Shown: piece after piece, positions 35,696 through 45,929 of the stretch
Layout: every line of letters begins with the position of its first letter
Numbering within the stretch: the first letter of the stretch is position 1
Assembly: GCF_958445495.1 (NCBI RefSeq)
Contig: NZ_CAUCSQ010000003.1
Location: 62,001 to 126,000 of the forward strand
Length of the DNA: 64,000 nt
Source of the DNA: an uncultured Bacteroides sp.
Lineage (GTDB): Bacteria > Bacteroidota > Bacteroidia > Bacteroidales > Bacteroidaceae
Direction: 5' to 3'
Position numbers and translations under genes: made by a program
Notes under the pieces: generated by a model
What the model was told of the DNA's origin: nothing
The model's database searches: none
What the model saw: the letters and a program-made list of their open reading frames with translations, nothing else

Positions 35696-36673
35696 TTATC
35701 TATAAATCAATCCATAAACCACTTTTTGCAAGAAAATGTAATGAAGCCAAACAACCCAGAACTGCCCTTTCCATGCACAATATTGTAGGAAACGGCTGCG
35801 AAAAGATACAGATTTGTTTTGCAAAATATAACGGTTGGCTTCGGGATACCATGTTTTCCATAAACGGTACTTTTCCGGACTAATACTGATAAGAAAAGGA
35901 TATTTTACAGTCAGTTTCAGAAAAGCGATTTCTTTATCCAATGTATTTCCGAATTTTCTATGCAAATATTCAGATATACGCCGTACATTGTATTTTAGTT
36001 CTACAGAATGTTGTTCCGAATAGGTTTGTGTGAAAGAGCCTATATTCAATTTTACATAATGGTAAAAAGCCTTGGGCAAATATGATACCCTTTCAGCACA
36101 AGAAAAAAGCATCATTATGGTCATATCTTCCCCCATTCCATATCCCGTAGGAAATATAATTTCATTATCCGTATACAAGCGACGCTTTACTAATTTATTC
36201 CATACCGTAAACTTCATTGCCCCGTTCAGCATTCCTTTCAAAGCTTCTATGGGAGATGGATAATCCGGCTGGGGCATGTAACGTTCGTTATGTTCGAATG
36301 AAAGATACCAGTCGCACCATACTATATCTGCTTTTTTTTCAGTTGCTGTCCGATATAACATTTCCAACATATCCGGTTCGACAAAGTCATCGCTGTCACA
36401 GTGAAATATATATTCTCCCGAAGCAACTCCCAAACCAGTATTCCTCGAAGCTGGTAGCCCCTTATTCTCCTCATGTCTTAATATTTTTATCTGTTTTTTT
36501 CTTTCCGGATATTTGTCAATACAAGTCTGAAGCAAGTTTACACTCTTATCCGGTGAAGCGTCATCTACGAAAATGAACTCAATGTCCTGAAGAGTTTGTG
36601 CAAACAAAGAGTCGGCACATTTGACAATGAATCTCTCAACCTTGTACACAGGTATGATTACTGAAACTTTCAT
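35696..36673 (-). CDS. Glycosyltransferase family 2
   Basis: 325 residues. GT-A start MKVSVIIPVYKVERFIVKCADSLFAQTLQDIEFIFVDD, then GLPASRNTGLGVASGEYIFHCDSDDFVEP with the D-x-D (CDSDD). The C-terminal 100 residues are basic and aromatic, perhaps a membrane-contacting region. It lies 35 bases after another GT2 gene. A capsule transferase of unknown donor. Confidence 0.93.
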   Translation of the reverse strand: MKVSVIIPVYKVERFIVKCADSLFAQTLQDIEFIFVDDASPDKSVNLLQTCIDKYPERKKQIKILRHEENKGLPASRNTGLGVASGEYIFHCDSDDFVEPDMLEMLYRTATEKKADIVWCDWYLSFEHNERYMPQPDYPSPIEALKGMLNGAMKFTVWNKLVKRRLYTDNEIIFPTGYGMGEDMTIMMLFSCAERVSYLPKAFYHYVKLNIGSFTQTYSEQHSVELKYNVRRISEYLHRKFGNTLDKEIAFLKLTVKYPFLISISPEKYRLWKTWYPEANRYILQNKSVSFRSRFLQYCAWKGQFWVVWLHYIFLQKVVYGLIYR

Positions 36674-36708
36674 CTGAGTAAGTTGTGTGAAATGAAAAAG
36701 AGTATTAT

Positions 36709-37797
36709 TTAGTCCGGCATAGGAATTGCCATTTCATCCGGTTTACGGGATAATTGTTTTATTTTGAGCAACAAAAGATATCCTTTACTTAACACACTTA
36801 TTATTATAGGATTGACTCTTTTGTGATTCCTCCAGTAGCTGATATATTCAAATCCCATGAAAGAACTGATTTCCCGACTTCCTATAAGACTATATATTTC
36901 TTCACTCAAAATTTTCAGTTGTCCATCAAATTCATTCAATTGCTTTTTCATCTTTTCTCCGTAGTGTGTCAGTGAAAATACATACACATCCTTTACCATC
37001 GGTACAAGACGGGCATAAAGGTATTCTTGTACAGGCTTTCCTATTATTACATCTCTATGATTCTCATATTCTGTAACCATACTAGCAGCACATCGTTCCG
37101 TATGTACCATGCTCTTTAGTTTGACTTCCGGATTGATTGTCTGTCCTACTCTGCCAACCAAGTATTTATATACATAATGTTTAAAACAAGCAACAGTCTT
37201 GACCATAATCATGGGTATGAATATCCACTCTTGATCGGTGTATGATATCCCCTCTGTCTGCTTGTAACCTAACTTCAGCAAGTTTTCAAGGCGATAAGTC
37301 ACAGCATGCATCTGCATATTCTTGAAAGTTCCTGTACGGCAAATATCATTGAATCTGAACAAGTTTCCGTTTCCAAAATCATATTTGATAATTTTTCTTA
37401 TTTCTCTTTCCCGATTTACAACTGCAAAATCAGACAACACAAGATCCGCATCTGTTTCAATAAGGAAAGATATGAAATTTTCAAAACATTCAGTATCTAC
37501 GCTGTCGTCCGCATCTAACACTTTCACATATTTACCAGTCGCGTTTTTTAATCCCGTATTTATACAAGAACCATAATTCCCATTTTCTTTGTCTATGACT
37601 TTGAATACATGAGGAAATCTGTCTTCAAATTCATGCGCTATAGCTGATGAGCAATCTTTACTCCCGTCATTGATGACGAGTATTTCCAAACGCCCTATAT
37701 TTTTATCTACACATAAAGATGTAAGACAATATTCCAAATATTGTTCCATGTTATATGTCGGTACAATAACTGTAAGAATTTTATCCGTTATACTCAT
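36709..37797 (-). CDS. Glycosyltransferase family 2
   Basis: 362 residues. TVIVPTYNMEQYLEYCLTSL, ILVINDGSKDCSSAIAHEFE, GNYGSCINTGLKNATGKYVKVLDADDSVD define the GT-A core, with DADD as metal-binding motif. The later TDQEWIFIPMIMV is the conserved acceptor-side 'ED/DQ' segment. The C-terminus is helical and basic. The 254 bases between this gene and the next upstream one (37798-38051) hold no gene. Confidence 0.92.
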   Translation of the reverse strand: MSITDKILTVIVPTYNMEQYLEYCLTSLCVDKNIGRLEILVINDGSKDCSSAIAHEFEDRFPHVFKVIDKENGNYGSCINTGLKNATGKYVKVLDADDSVDTECFENFISFLIETDADLVLSDFAVVNREREIRKIIKYDFGNGNLFRFNDICRTGTFKNMQMHAVTYRLENLLKLGYKQTEGISYTDQEWIFIPMIMVKTVACFKHYVYKYLVGRVGQTINPEVKLKSMVHTERCAASMVTEYENHRDVIIGKPVQEYLYARLVPMVKDVYVFSLTHYGEKMKKQLNEFDGQLKILSEEIYSLIGSREISSFMGFEYISYWRNHKRVNPIIISVLSKGYLLLLKIKQLSRKPDEMAIPMPD

Positions 37798-38051
37798 ATT
37801 GTTGCAATAATGGATTTAACTTAAATTTAAAATATTTTTCCGATATGGATTACACAGGCAACACGGATTTTCAAGTTAGTTGTGCAATATTTTTTCTTTT
37901 TACCTATGGACGTACAATATCTCCCTTCTCGATAACGTAATACCCAACACGATGAAGCACTATGAAGGTCTGTCATTTAACACATCCACCATATTTATTT
38001 GAAAAATATGTTCGTTTTTCTACATTTTTATCTGAATCCCATACAGATTTA

Positions 38052-39086
38052 TTATAGAATGAATCCCTCTTTTTTTCTATCAGCATGTACCATACGCAAA
38101 AAATTCAGCAATAAATCGGGCATATACTTTTTTATGCTATTACGTATCGTTCTATTATTTTGTACAAATTTGTAAGGAGATTTCATTTCAAGCAATTCTG
38201 TTTCATGTTTTTGTATATAAGTCATAATGTTTTGTACCATCCCATCAGCCTTTTTCGTCTGTTCGAACCTATTGAAATGTTCGTGGCATATTTTACCGTA
38301 TTTCTCCAATATATGCCATTTGTCCAATTGTTCTCTCTGGGTGAAAAATGCAAAATGAGCAATTACGGCATCACCATTCCAAGCGTTGGATTTTCCTTGC
38401 AGAGTTGGATATATACATGACATGAATTCCTCGTCATCTCCAGGGACAATACCTGAGATTTTTTTCATTTCTTCTCCAAACCATAAAATTGCATTGATAG
38501 AGAAACGTGTCATTCCCATTTCCTTTTTCCCCATATACAGAGATTCCCATTCGTTTTTTTTCAAATGGCTATTTATAAACCATGAATGTAACTCTTGTGC
38601 GAAATATCCACTTTTCCACAGTCTAGGATGGCTTGCAGAGGCTTGATAATAATCATTTAAATTTAACTTACCTTCTATCTGTAACAAGTAAGTCGAAAGC
38701 GAATTGTTTATGACAAGCGGAGATACCAAAAAATAGTCAGGATTTTCCACCCTGAACCGCACCATCTTTTCTATCAACTCCGGCTCCATCCAAATAATAT
38801 CATCGTCAAGTTTGAAATATATAGTATCCTGTTCTGTACAGTCTCGATAGAAAGCATTTATACTTGCATTTCCGTTTACTATACCGTCAGGTTGCCATAC
38901 AAGATTTACAACCGGAAATTTTTCAGCTACTTGCTTAAAGAACTCTATATCTGCCCCATTATGCGTATTTATCCAAATGTCGTATCTATCAACAATATCA
39001 GAAGAAACAATATATGGAATAAGATACTGCATATAGCGACGGCGACCAGCAGCCGTATTTACTATTATCTTGAAATTTTTGTACAT
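38052..39086 (-). CDS. Probable glycosyltransferase (GT-A like), family not recognised
   Basis: I start at Met6 (39086); the frame opens at 39101. Both overlap the 3' end of the glf gene. About 344 residues. KIIVNTAAGRRRYMQYLIPYI then DIWINTHN and DTIYFKLDDDIIWMEPELIEKM look like a GT-A nucleotide-sugar site with LDDDI as the metal motif. SGIVPGDDEEFMS may be the acceptor-side acidic motif. I do not recognise a named CAZy family. Position among transferases and directly after UDP-galactopyranose mutase makes a galactofuranosyl or other capsule transferase role possible. Confidence 0.75.
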   Translation of the reverse strand: MYKNFKIIVNTAAGRRRYMQYLIPYIVSSDIVDRYDIWINTHNGADIEFFKQVAEKFPVVNLVWQPDGIVNGNASINAFYRDCTEQDTIYFKLDDDIIWMEPELIEKMVRFRVENPDYFLVSPLVINNSLSTYLLQIEGKLNLNDYYQASASHPRLWKSGYFAQELHSWFINSHLKKNEWESLYMGKKEMGMTRFSINAILWFGEEMKKISGIVPGDDEEFMSCIYPTLQGKSNAWNGDAVIAHFAFFTQREQLDKWHILEKYGKICHEHFNRFEQTKKADGMVQNIMTYIQKHETELLEMKSPYKFVQNNRTIRNSIKKYMPDLLLNFLRMVHADRKKEGFIL

Positions 39087-40207
39087 AATTTTAGAAAACA
39101 TTTCATGGCGGCCTCTATCACCGGAGCCATATCATAATACTTATATTCTGCCAATCGGCCACCAAAAGATACATTAGAATCACTATCAGCCAGTTTCTTG
39201 TAACGGATATATAGTGAATTATTTTTTTCATCATTCACCGGATAATAGGGTTCCATTCCTTCTTTCCATTCAATGGAATATTCCTTACTGATGACCGTGT
39301 GCGGACAGTTGTACACTTCTTGACCGAACATTTCAAAATGCTTGTGTTCTATGATGCGAGTGTACGGGACTTCCTTTTCCGTATAATTAATTACGGCATT
39401 TCCTTGGTAGTTAGGCATATTAAGATGTTCTTCCTCAAATCTTACTGTACGGTATTCCAATTTCCCGTAACAGTAATCAAAATATTCATCAATCTTACCA
39501 GTAAAGATAATATGTTCAGCCACCTCTTTCCAATATTTCCGGTTCTTAAAAAAATCCGTACTTATCCTTGTCTCTATTCCATTGAGTAAACCGTCAATTA
39601 ACCGGTTATAGCCACCGATGGGAATACCTTGATATTTATCACTAAAATAATTGTTATCATAAACTAAGCGTACCGGCAAACGACGAATGATGAAGGCTGG
39701 AAGTTCCGAACACTTTCGTCCCCATTGTTTTTCCGTGTATCCTTTAATTAATTTTTCATAAATATCCCTACCAACAAGGAGTAATGCCTGTTCCTCAAGA
39801 TTGGCAGGTTCTCTACCTTTTAATATTTTAAGGGCATCATTTTTTTGTTCCTCAATTTTCACATTAGCTTCTTGAGGAGTAATAACTCCCCACATCTGGC
39901 GGAAAGTGTTCATATTGAAGGGTAAATTATAAAGTGTACCTCGATAATGGGCTATAGGTGAGTTAGTATAACGATTAAATTCGACAATAGAGTTAACAAA
40001 ATCCCAAACCGGCTTACTAGAAGTGTGGAAAATGTGTGCACCGTATTTATGCACATTTATCCCATCCATATTCTCACAGTACACATTACCGCCAAGCTGC
40101 GGACGCTTGTCTATTACTAAACATTTTTTTCCTGCTTTATTGGCGAAACAGGCAAATGTAGCTCCGAATAATCCGGAACCGACAATTAAATAGTCATATT
40201 TTTTCAT
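39065..40207 (-). CDS. glf: UDP-galactopyranose mutase
   Basis: 380 residues, normal for Glf. The FAD-binding start YDYLIVGSGLFGATFACFANKAGKKCLVIDKRPQLGGN is followed by NVHKYGAHIFHT, a signature of the family, NLPFNMNTFRQMWG, and YTEKQWGRKCSELP. The conserved active-site Arg/Tyr pieces appear as RLPVRLVYDNNYF and TRIIEHKHFE. It is cytoplasmic and converts UDP-galactopyranose to UDP-galactofuranose, so the capsule (or a linked glycan) should contain galactofuranose. It overlaps the next gene. Confidence 0.96.
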   Translation of the reverse strand: MKKYDYLIVGSGLFGATFACFANKAGKKCLVIDKRPQLGGNVYCENMDGINVHKYGAHIFHTSSKPVWDFVNSIVEFNRYTNSPIAHYRGTLYNLPFNMNTFRQMWGVITPQEANVKIEEQKNDALKILKGREPANLEEQALLLVGRDIYEKLIKGYTEKQWGRKCSELPAFIIRRLPVRLVYDNNYFSDKYQGIPIGGYNRLIDGLLNGIETRISTDFFKNRKYWKEVAEHIIFTGKIDEYFDYCYGKLEYRTVRFEEEHLNMPNYQGNAVINYTEKEVPYTRIIEHKHFEMFGQEVYNCPHTVISKEYSIEWKEGMEPYYPVNDEKNNSLYIRYKKLADSDSNVSFGGRLAEYKYYDMAPVIEAAMKCFLKLCTKISR

Positions 40208-40233
40208 GCTATTATCTCTATATTTCGTAAATA

Positions 40234-40971
40234 TTAAATCCTTTTCTCAAAATGTCCATTTCTACCAAGTACTTGTCGAATAATAGCCCGCCAATACGAA
40301 TGCAACATCCGTGGAAAAGATAAATTTTTACGTATAGTTCCAGCATAACCGTCGCCAGAAATTGTCGTACCCAATGCACTTGTGTCAACTACATGGGAAT
40401 ATAAGGCATATAATGTTATTCCTTTTTTCTTCAAGTTATACCAATCATCCGCAAGATATCTTTTTTCAGCACTCATCATAATTTTTGCCGCACTCCGGTT
40501 CATCAAATATGCAATTGCCCCCATAGCTTCACGCACAGTTACAAGTTGTAAACCGTTAACAACCATTTGTTTTCTAATATACCAATAATCTCCAGATAAT
40601 AAAACGATAATCGGCTTTTCTATTTTCAAAATTTTACTTACTGAAAAAATAATATTTTCCATATCCACATCTTGGAATGATACGTCATCTTCTAATATCA
40701 GTGCCACATCATCGTGATTATTCCAAATTTCTTCATAACACTTTCTATGAGACAATGCACAGCCGATTTCTCCCCCCTTCATATAACGCCCGTAGGTTTT
40801 GTAGGCCTTATCTTGATTCCAGATCTTCATTAACTGTTTTTTAGAAAGATTTCTCCCATCCACGGCTTCAACAAAACAAACATCCAAAAAACCTTCATAC
40901 GGACTTAATAATTTCTTCATATATTCCTTCCGGTCCAAGGAGGTTTTCAAATTAATTATATACGTCTTCAT
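40234..40971 (-). CDS. Glycosyltransferase family 25
   Basis: The frame opens at 41055, but the GT25 start MKTYIINLKTSLDRKEYMKK begins at 40971, which also avoids overlapping the upstream gene. About 245 residues. GEIGCALSHRKCYEEIWNNHDDVALILEDDVSF holds the family's G-C-x-x-S-H and E-D-D motifs. YLADDWYNLKKKGITLY is the later conserved segment. LPS/capsule transferases of this family usually move galactose. Confidence 0.92.
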   Translation of the reverse strand: MKTYIINLKTSLDRKEYMKKLLSPYEGFLDVCFVEAVDGRNLSKKQLMKIWNQDKAYKTYGRYMKGGEIGCALSHRKCYEEIWNNHDDVALILEDDVSFQDVDMENIIFSVSKILKIEKPIIVLLSGDYWYIRKQMVVNGLQLVTVREAMGAIAYLMNRSAAKIMMSAEKRYLADDWYNLKKKGITLYALYSHVVDTSALGTTISGDGYAGTIRKNLSFPRMLHSYWRAIIRQVLGRNGHFEKRI

Positions 40972-40984
40972 ATTTCTTTTATAA

Positions 40985-41914
40985 TTACCGGACAAGATTC
41001 CATACGTGGGATAGGAATGGTATCGACAATAACCGGTATTTAAATTTATACTCAAAAGATAATTCTTTTTTTATCCTGTTGAACAGATATTTTACAAAAG
41101 GATTGGTATACCATGCTACAGGATTGCTGTAAATATCTTGTTGGCAAAACGCCTTGTAATCCAAAAACATTTCTTTTTCAAAAAATGATGATTCCACTCC
41201 TACCTGCCGATAGGTTTTAATAATGTTTGATAGTATATAAAGAGAATCGTCAATACTAATTTGGTATTTACCCCATAAATGAATGGGGGCTTTGTTGTAT
41301 ATATAAAATGGAACATTCACCATACGACAGGAACATATTCGAACCAAATACTCCAATACAAACAAATGGTCTTCACCGATTATGATACGCTCGTCAAAAC
41401 GCAAATTCCCAATTACACTTTTTTTAAACAGTTTGCTCCATACGGTTTTGAGTATACCTTTGTCCAGATAGCGGGACAGTACCTGCTTAGTTTCTTCAGG
41501 TGATGCCGTAGCCACTTCCTCCAAAGGAATAAGCTCCATAATGTTTGAATCTTTTATATTATAGGAAAATAGAATCAAATCTTCATCGAAAGTTACAGTC
41601 TTACCGGACAAAGCATTGTCGGTAAGCCGGTCGTCGGCATCAAGAAAGGCTATCCATTCTCCTTTTGCATGAGCCAATCCCACATTTCGTGCCGAACTAA
41701 CCCCACCATTCGTCTTGTGAAATACCTTTATCCTGTCATCCTGTACGGCATACCACTCACAGATATTCCCTGATTGATCATTCGAACCGTCATCGACCAA
41801 AAGTAATTCAAAATCTGAAAAAGATTGCGATAATACACTGTTAATGCACATAGGTAAATAACTTTCCACATTGTATACAGGAACTATAATCGAAACCGCA
41901 ATATTTTCTATCAT
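40985..41914 (-). CDS. Glycosyltransferase family 2
   Basis: 309 residues. VSIIVPVYNVESYLPMCINSVLSQSFSDFELLLVDDGSND and GVSSARNVGLAHAKGEWIAFLDADDRL form a textbook GT-A core with DADD. GEDHLFVLEYL is the acceptor-side motif. It ends 14 bases before the GT25 start. Capsule side-chain or backbone transferase of unknown donor. Confidence 0.94.
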   Translation of the reverse strand: MIENIAVSIIVPVYNVESYLPMCINSVLSQSFSDFELLLVDDGSNDQSGNICEWYAVQDDRIKVFHKTNGGVSSARNVGLAHAKGEWIAFLDADDRLTDNALSGKTVTFDEDLILFSYNIKDSNIMELIPLEEVATASPEETKQVLSRYLDKGILKTVWSKLFKKSVIGNLRFDERIIIGEDHLFVLEYLVRICSCRMVNVPFYIYNKAPIHLWGKYQISIDDSLYILSNIIKTYRQVGVESSFFEKEMFLDYKAFCQQDIYSNPVAWYTNPFVKYLFNRIKKELSFEYKFKYRLLSIPFLSHVWNLVR

Positions 41915-41958
41915 TTCATCAACGATTTATTTTACCAGTCAATTACAACCTTTAAATA

Positions 41959-42162
41959 TTATCTTAAATCATCATAACAAATATTTTCAGGTATTGCGAC
42001 TTTATTATTCAACTCCTCATCATGGATTTTAACATTCAGTCTCCTCCATTCCACAAAAAGTAGATGTATATTGTCAAATAAGAAAGATAAAAATTTACTC
42101 TTTTTAGCCCCATTCTTCAATATACGTTTGATTCCCATTTTTAATTTATAGCCCTTAATCAT
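41959..42162 (-). CDS. 67-residue hypothetical, possibly a gene remnant
   Basis: A short frame between the pyruvyltransferase gene and a GT2 gene, same strand. The product is basic at the N-terminus (MIKGYKLKMGIKRILKNGAKK) and acidic at the C-terminus. The N-terminal pattern with K-x-x-I-x-R-I-L-K looks like the beginning of a capsule transferase, so this may be the stub of a deleted gene. The flanking 155 bases upstream (42163-42317) are AT-rich and empty. Confidence 0.4.
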   Translation of the reverse strand: MIKGYKLKMGIKRILKNGAKKSKFLSFLFDNIHLLFVEWRRLNVKIHDEELNNKVAIPENICYDDLR

Positions 42163-42317
42163 CTAATCTTCCACTTTGGTATAAAACTACCGGATATTAA
42201 CGTACAAAAGGAATTATACTTTAAAGAAAGTGCGTCACACACTATCATATATATATATTTCCTGAGCAATCACATCTTTCTCCCGCGTAAAATTTGTATT
42301 ATAAAATACTTTTTAAA

Positions 42318-43442
42318 TTATTCATTAAGTGCTTGCCTTAAAAATACAATAGATTTCTCCCGACACATTTGTATTTTTGAATCAACTGGAAGATAATCGA
42401 TTGGCTTTAGCAATTCTTCTTTACATTTTTGATATTCCTCCCATGAATGTATCAAACGATTCTCTAAACCCAATAACTGTAACAACGAAATAAAACGCGC
42501 CATTCCTCGTTCTGTATTACCGATAACGATAAAGTTTTTCTTGAAAATAATTGAAAATACACAGCCATGGAAAGAATCTGTCACTACCATCTTGGCCTCT
42601 TGAAAACCACGCAACCATTGTTCAACCGGTATTTTAATGCGTTCTTCTAATGGAACTTCCATTTCTTCCGCTTTGGAATTTACCCAAAAGGGTTTGAATC
42701 GTCCACTTGTCGCCACGGATTCTATCACTTTTTCTTTCTCTTTCGTTTCATCTAATATATAAGCCAATAAATCGCCGCCCCATGGCTTTGTTTCTGCTTG
42801 ATGGATTAATTGAATGTAATCTCCAGCCTGTAACAACAATGTCGGATCTATCATCTGGCACGCTTCCACACCTAAATACTGGCGACAAATATTGATTCCC
42901 GAAAATTCTCGAACAGAAACAGCATCAAATTGCTGTAAAAGTAGGGCGCATTTTACCATTTGTTCCGGAGAATAAAAACATCGGTCCATCCCAAAAGAAG
43001 CGGCATAAGCTATACGTTTTATAGAACAACCCTGGGTAAAATTCAAAAATGTGTCTTCTAAAGGAGTAAAATACCTACAATATTCAGCACGCCATATTTG
43101 ATCACTTCCTACAACTACTGCATCAAATCTCTGTACCGTTTTAGCTGTCCAATTTCTTCGTATATATTGATGAATATATTTGCGTATAAATCTATCTGTA
43201 TGTTGACGAATAAGTTCATGTGAAGTTTTCCAAATTGTAATTTTTCTTCCTAACAAATATCGCTTCAAAAGACGCTTACAAACAGCTAACGGATAAATCC
43301 AATAATACGAACGCTTATATACAGGTTTGGTCAAAACCTGTACTTTATGTCCCATCCGGTTTAAAACTGTTTGCAGAGCATAACATTGCAAAATACCACC
43401 ATAATTTACATGTAGGGGCAATGTCAATATCGCTATATTCAT
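42318..43442 (-). CDS. Polysaccharide pyruvyl transferase family protein
   Basis: 374 residues. NIAILTLPLHVNYGGILQCYALQTVLNRMGHKVQV is the family's typical start; AVVVGSDQIWRAEY, IAYAASFG, VSVREFSGINICRQYLG, DPTLLL and VTDSFHGCVFSIIFKKNFIVIG are conserved blocks. The protein adds pyruvate ketals to sugars or, in some members, does a related transfer. In Bacteroides loci it commonly occurs with the Coenzyme F420 hydrogenase beta-like proteins, one of which is at 47942-49741 here. Confidence 0.92.
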   Translation of the reverse strand: MNIAILTLPLHVNYGGILQCYALQTVLNRMGHKVQVLTKPVYKRSYYWIYPLAVCKRLLKRYLLGRKITIWKTSHELIRQHTDRFIRKYIHQYIRRNWTAKTVQRFDAVVVGSDQIWRAEYCRYFTPLEDTFLNFTQGCSIKRIAYAASFGMDRCFYSPEQMVKCALLLQQFDAVSVREFSGINICRQYLGVEACQMIDPTLLLQAGDYIQLIHQAETKPWGGDLLAYILDETKEKEKVIESVATSGRFKPFWVNSKAEEMEVPLEERIKIPVEQWLRGFQEAKMVVTDSFHGCVFSIIFKKNFIVIGNTERGMARFISLLQLLGLENRLIHSWEEYQKCKEELLKPIDYLPVDSKIQMCREKSIVFLRQALNE

Positions 43443-43477
43443 TGTATATTATTTTATTATTCCTAAAAATTGAGAAC

Positions 43478-45010
43478 CTAACAAAAATTTCTTATTTTTT
43501 TCATAGCAAAAGCTATTATTTTTTTTCTACTGTCAAAATCCATCCCAATATATAAAATTGTAATTCCAATAATTATTACACAATATAACCCAGTAATAAT
43601 AAAATGAGGATAAAATGGTAAATGCAAATGGTTTATACCTTTATTTATAAAATAGACAACCGGCACTGTTATTATAACGACTTTTCCACATGAAATAAAA
43701 AGTTTGCCTATTTCCCTTATCGGATAATTTACAAGTCTGTTTATAAGAACTGGTTTAATAACCAAACCAAGCACGGCATAACTTATAATTCCCGCCCACG
43801 ACAAAACAATAGGGGAACAACCTTTTTCAAACATGAAGTAGACAACAGGAAATCTAATAAATCCTACCAAAGGAGAAATTAACGCATTTTCTTTTAATTG
43901 TCCTTTAGCATAAAGGGCCACATATAAAGAAGAATCAAAAATAGAGAATAGACTTTCTATTATTATTAGCTGAAGAAAAATAACAGAAAATTCCGGTACT
44001 TGTCCAAGCCATATTCGCAATAATGGTTCCGCTAACAGAATAATCGGTATAGCTATAATAAACATCAAAAAAAATGAATACTTTGTAGAATTAAGCAACA
44101 ATTTTCTGGAACCAGCCTCATCACCAGCAGCATATCTTTTTACAATTTGGGGATTAACTGCAGTTCTGAAATTCTCAATCAATTGCATAACAGCCATATT
44201 TACTTGCAATGCAATTGCTCTTGCAGCCACAACAGCAGGATTAAAAAACATATTGGTTATTATCGTGGTTCCTTGCCCATTTAACGCTATAGATAAATTA
44301 GCAAATAAACTCCACCCGGAAAATTCTGATATTTCTTTCAGTATATTCTTATCGTAAACAAATCTATATTTTGATTCTTTGAAATTTTTTATACAATAAA
44401 ATCTATAAAACAGCGTAATACCTATCTGGATACAACATAACATAGATGCATAAAATATCAGTTTATCCCATTTTGCAATTGATAAAAGATATACTACAAT
44501 CAATTTTAAAACCACATCCACAATTGCCATATAAGCATATATCCCAAATCTCTCACGAGCTATAATTACTGCACTATATGGAACTTGCGTTATTGATATT
44601 AATGATGTTAAAATAGACAAATGAAATGCAACTGATGCAGCAAATAATCTTTCTACTGGTATTTCCAATTTATGATAGAAAAACCAAAGGCCTATAGTTT
44701 CTGCTAAAAAAACAATTATACAAGCAAATACTATATGTATTGACAGCGTGGTAGAAAATGTTTTTGAAAGTTTTTCCTCATCATTTTTTCCTAAAGTGAA
44801 AATCAAAAACCTTGAAGTTCCCGTACTTAATGCCCCATTTAAAAAAGAGAGCATACCAACTACACCGCCTACCACTTGATATATACCATAATCTTCCACC
44901 CCTAACTTTGCGAGTACAACTCTTGAAGTGTACAAAGAAACCAACATGGTAATTATCATGCGGACATATAATAAAACTGTATTTTTTATTATTATTTTAT
45001 TTGAAGACAT
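43478..45010 (-). CDS. wzx: Wzx-like polysaccharide flippase
   Basis: The frame opens at 45043, but MSSNKIIIKNTVLLYVRMIITMLVSL starts at 45010, clear of the upstream gene, and is the better start. About 510 residues with 12-14 hydrophobic helices. The N-terminus SRVVLAKLGVEDYGIYQVVGGVVGML is characteristic of Bacteroides Wzx proteins (MATE/PST superfamily). It would flip undecaprenyl-linked repeat units to the periplasm for Wzy. Confidence 0.93.
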   Translation of the reverse strand: MSSNKIIIKNTVLLYVRMIITMLVSLYTSRVVLAKLGVEDYGIYQVVGGVVGMLSFLNGALSTGTSRFLIFTLGKNDEEKLSKTFSTTLSIHIVFACIIVFLAETIGLWFFYHKLEIPVERLFAASVAFHLSILTSLISITQVPYSAVIIARERFGIYAYMAIVDVVLKLIVVYLLSIAKWDKLIFYASMLCCIQIGITLFYRFYCIKNFKESKYRFVYDKNILKEISEFSGWSLFANLSIALNGQGTTIITNMFFNPAVVAARAIALQVNMAVMQLIENFRTAVNPQIVKRYAAGDEAGSRKLLLNSTKYSFFLMFIIAIPIILLAEPLLRIWLGQVPEFSVIFLQLIIIESLFSIFDSSLYVALYAKGQLKENALISPLVGFIRFPVVYFMFEKGCSPIVLSWAGIISYAVLGLVIKPVLINRLVNYPIREIGKLFISCGKVVIITVPVVYFINKGINHLHLPFYPHFIITGLYCVIIIGITILYIGMDFDSRKKIIAFAMKKIRNFC

Positions 45011-45023
45011 TTTTATATTGCAA

Positions 45024-45929
45024 CTACAATATAGAAAAATCACAATTATCAGGATCGTACCTCAACCTTGAGTTAATATTAATTCCATCAATCGCTTTCA
45101 TCTCTTCTTTTGTTAATTGAAAATCAAAAATATTGATATTCTCTTGCTGTCTTTTAAAATTCAATGAACGCACTAAAGGTATTACTCCAGTTTGTATATG
45201 CCAACGCAAAATAATTTGAACTATGGTTTTGTTGTATTTATCAGCAATATTTTTAAGCAATGGCAAGCGCATTAATCTGTCATCAAACCTTGCAATAGCC
45301 GTATATGCTTCAACTGCGATATTATTATTCCAACAGAATCTAATTAATTCCTTTTGAGTAAATAGTGGATGCACTTCGATCTGATTCACAGCAGGAATAA
45401 TATCCGATACGCTAAACAGCTTTTCAAGATGATGCTTATGGCAATTAGCAACACCAACAACTTTACAGTATCCTTCCTGATATAATTTCACCATTTCTTT
45501 CCATGCAGCTTCATAATATCCGGTTACAGGCCAATGAAACATCAATAAATCAACATAATCTGTTCCAAATCCCTTTAGTTGCTTAAAAAACGTATCTCTT
45601 ATAGTAGCATTTACTTGATCGTAATTGGTGATTCTTGTTGTCAAAAACAGTTTATCCCGCTCCACTCCACTACGTTTTATAGCTTCTCCAATTAAATGTC
45701 CGTCTCCATAAGAAGCAGAATAATCTAACAGATAAAAACCTATCTTAAAAGAATGTGCTACCGCATTAACATATTGATTTTCTTGATGTTTCCTATAATA
45801 GAATTTGTTATAAATCCGTTTTATCAAAGAAAGACTTTCAGGATTATATTGGGGATTATATCCCACTCCCGCAGGACCATTGCCAATCGCAGGAATTTTT
45901 ATCCCATTGTTTAATTCAAGATACTCCAT
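45024..45929 (-). CDS. Aldo/keto reductase
   Basis: 301 residues, usual AKR size. LNNGIKIPAIGNGPAGVGYN is the AKR start; LLDYSASYGDGHLIGEAIKRSGV contains the catalytic Asp and Tyr; LFLTTRITN gives Arg at the position normally Lys (K in 'LTTKL' of most AKRs), and VDLLMFHWPV contains the His. NADPH-binding part: IPLVRSLNFKRQQENINIFDF. Its ATG overlaps the KASIII stop by one base (TAATG). It is part of a four-gene acyl-type cassette and may reduce a carbonyl on a sugar or acyl intermediate. Replacement of the active-site Lys by Arg deserves a check. Confidence 0.88.
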   Translation of the reverse strand: MEYLELNNGIKIPAIGNGPAGVGYNPQYNPESLSLIKRIYNKFYYRKHQENQYVNAVAHSFKIGFYLLDYSASYGDGHLIGEAIKRSGVERDKLFLTTRITNYDQVNATIRDTFFKQLKGFGTDYVDLLMFHWPVTGYYEAAWKEMVKLYQEGYCKVVGVANCHKHHLEKLFSVSDIIPAVNQIEVHPLFTQKELIRFCWNNNIAVEAYTAIARFDDRLMRLPLLKNIADKYNKTIVQIILRWHIQTGVIPLVRSLNFKRQQENINIFDFQLTKEEMKAIDGININSRLRYDPDNCDFSIL

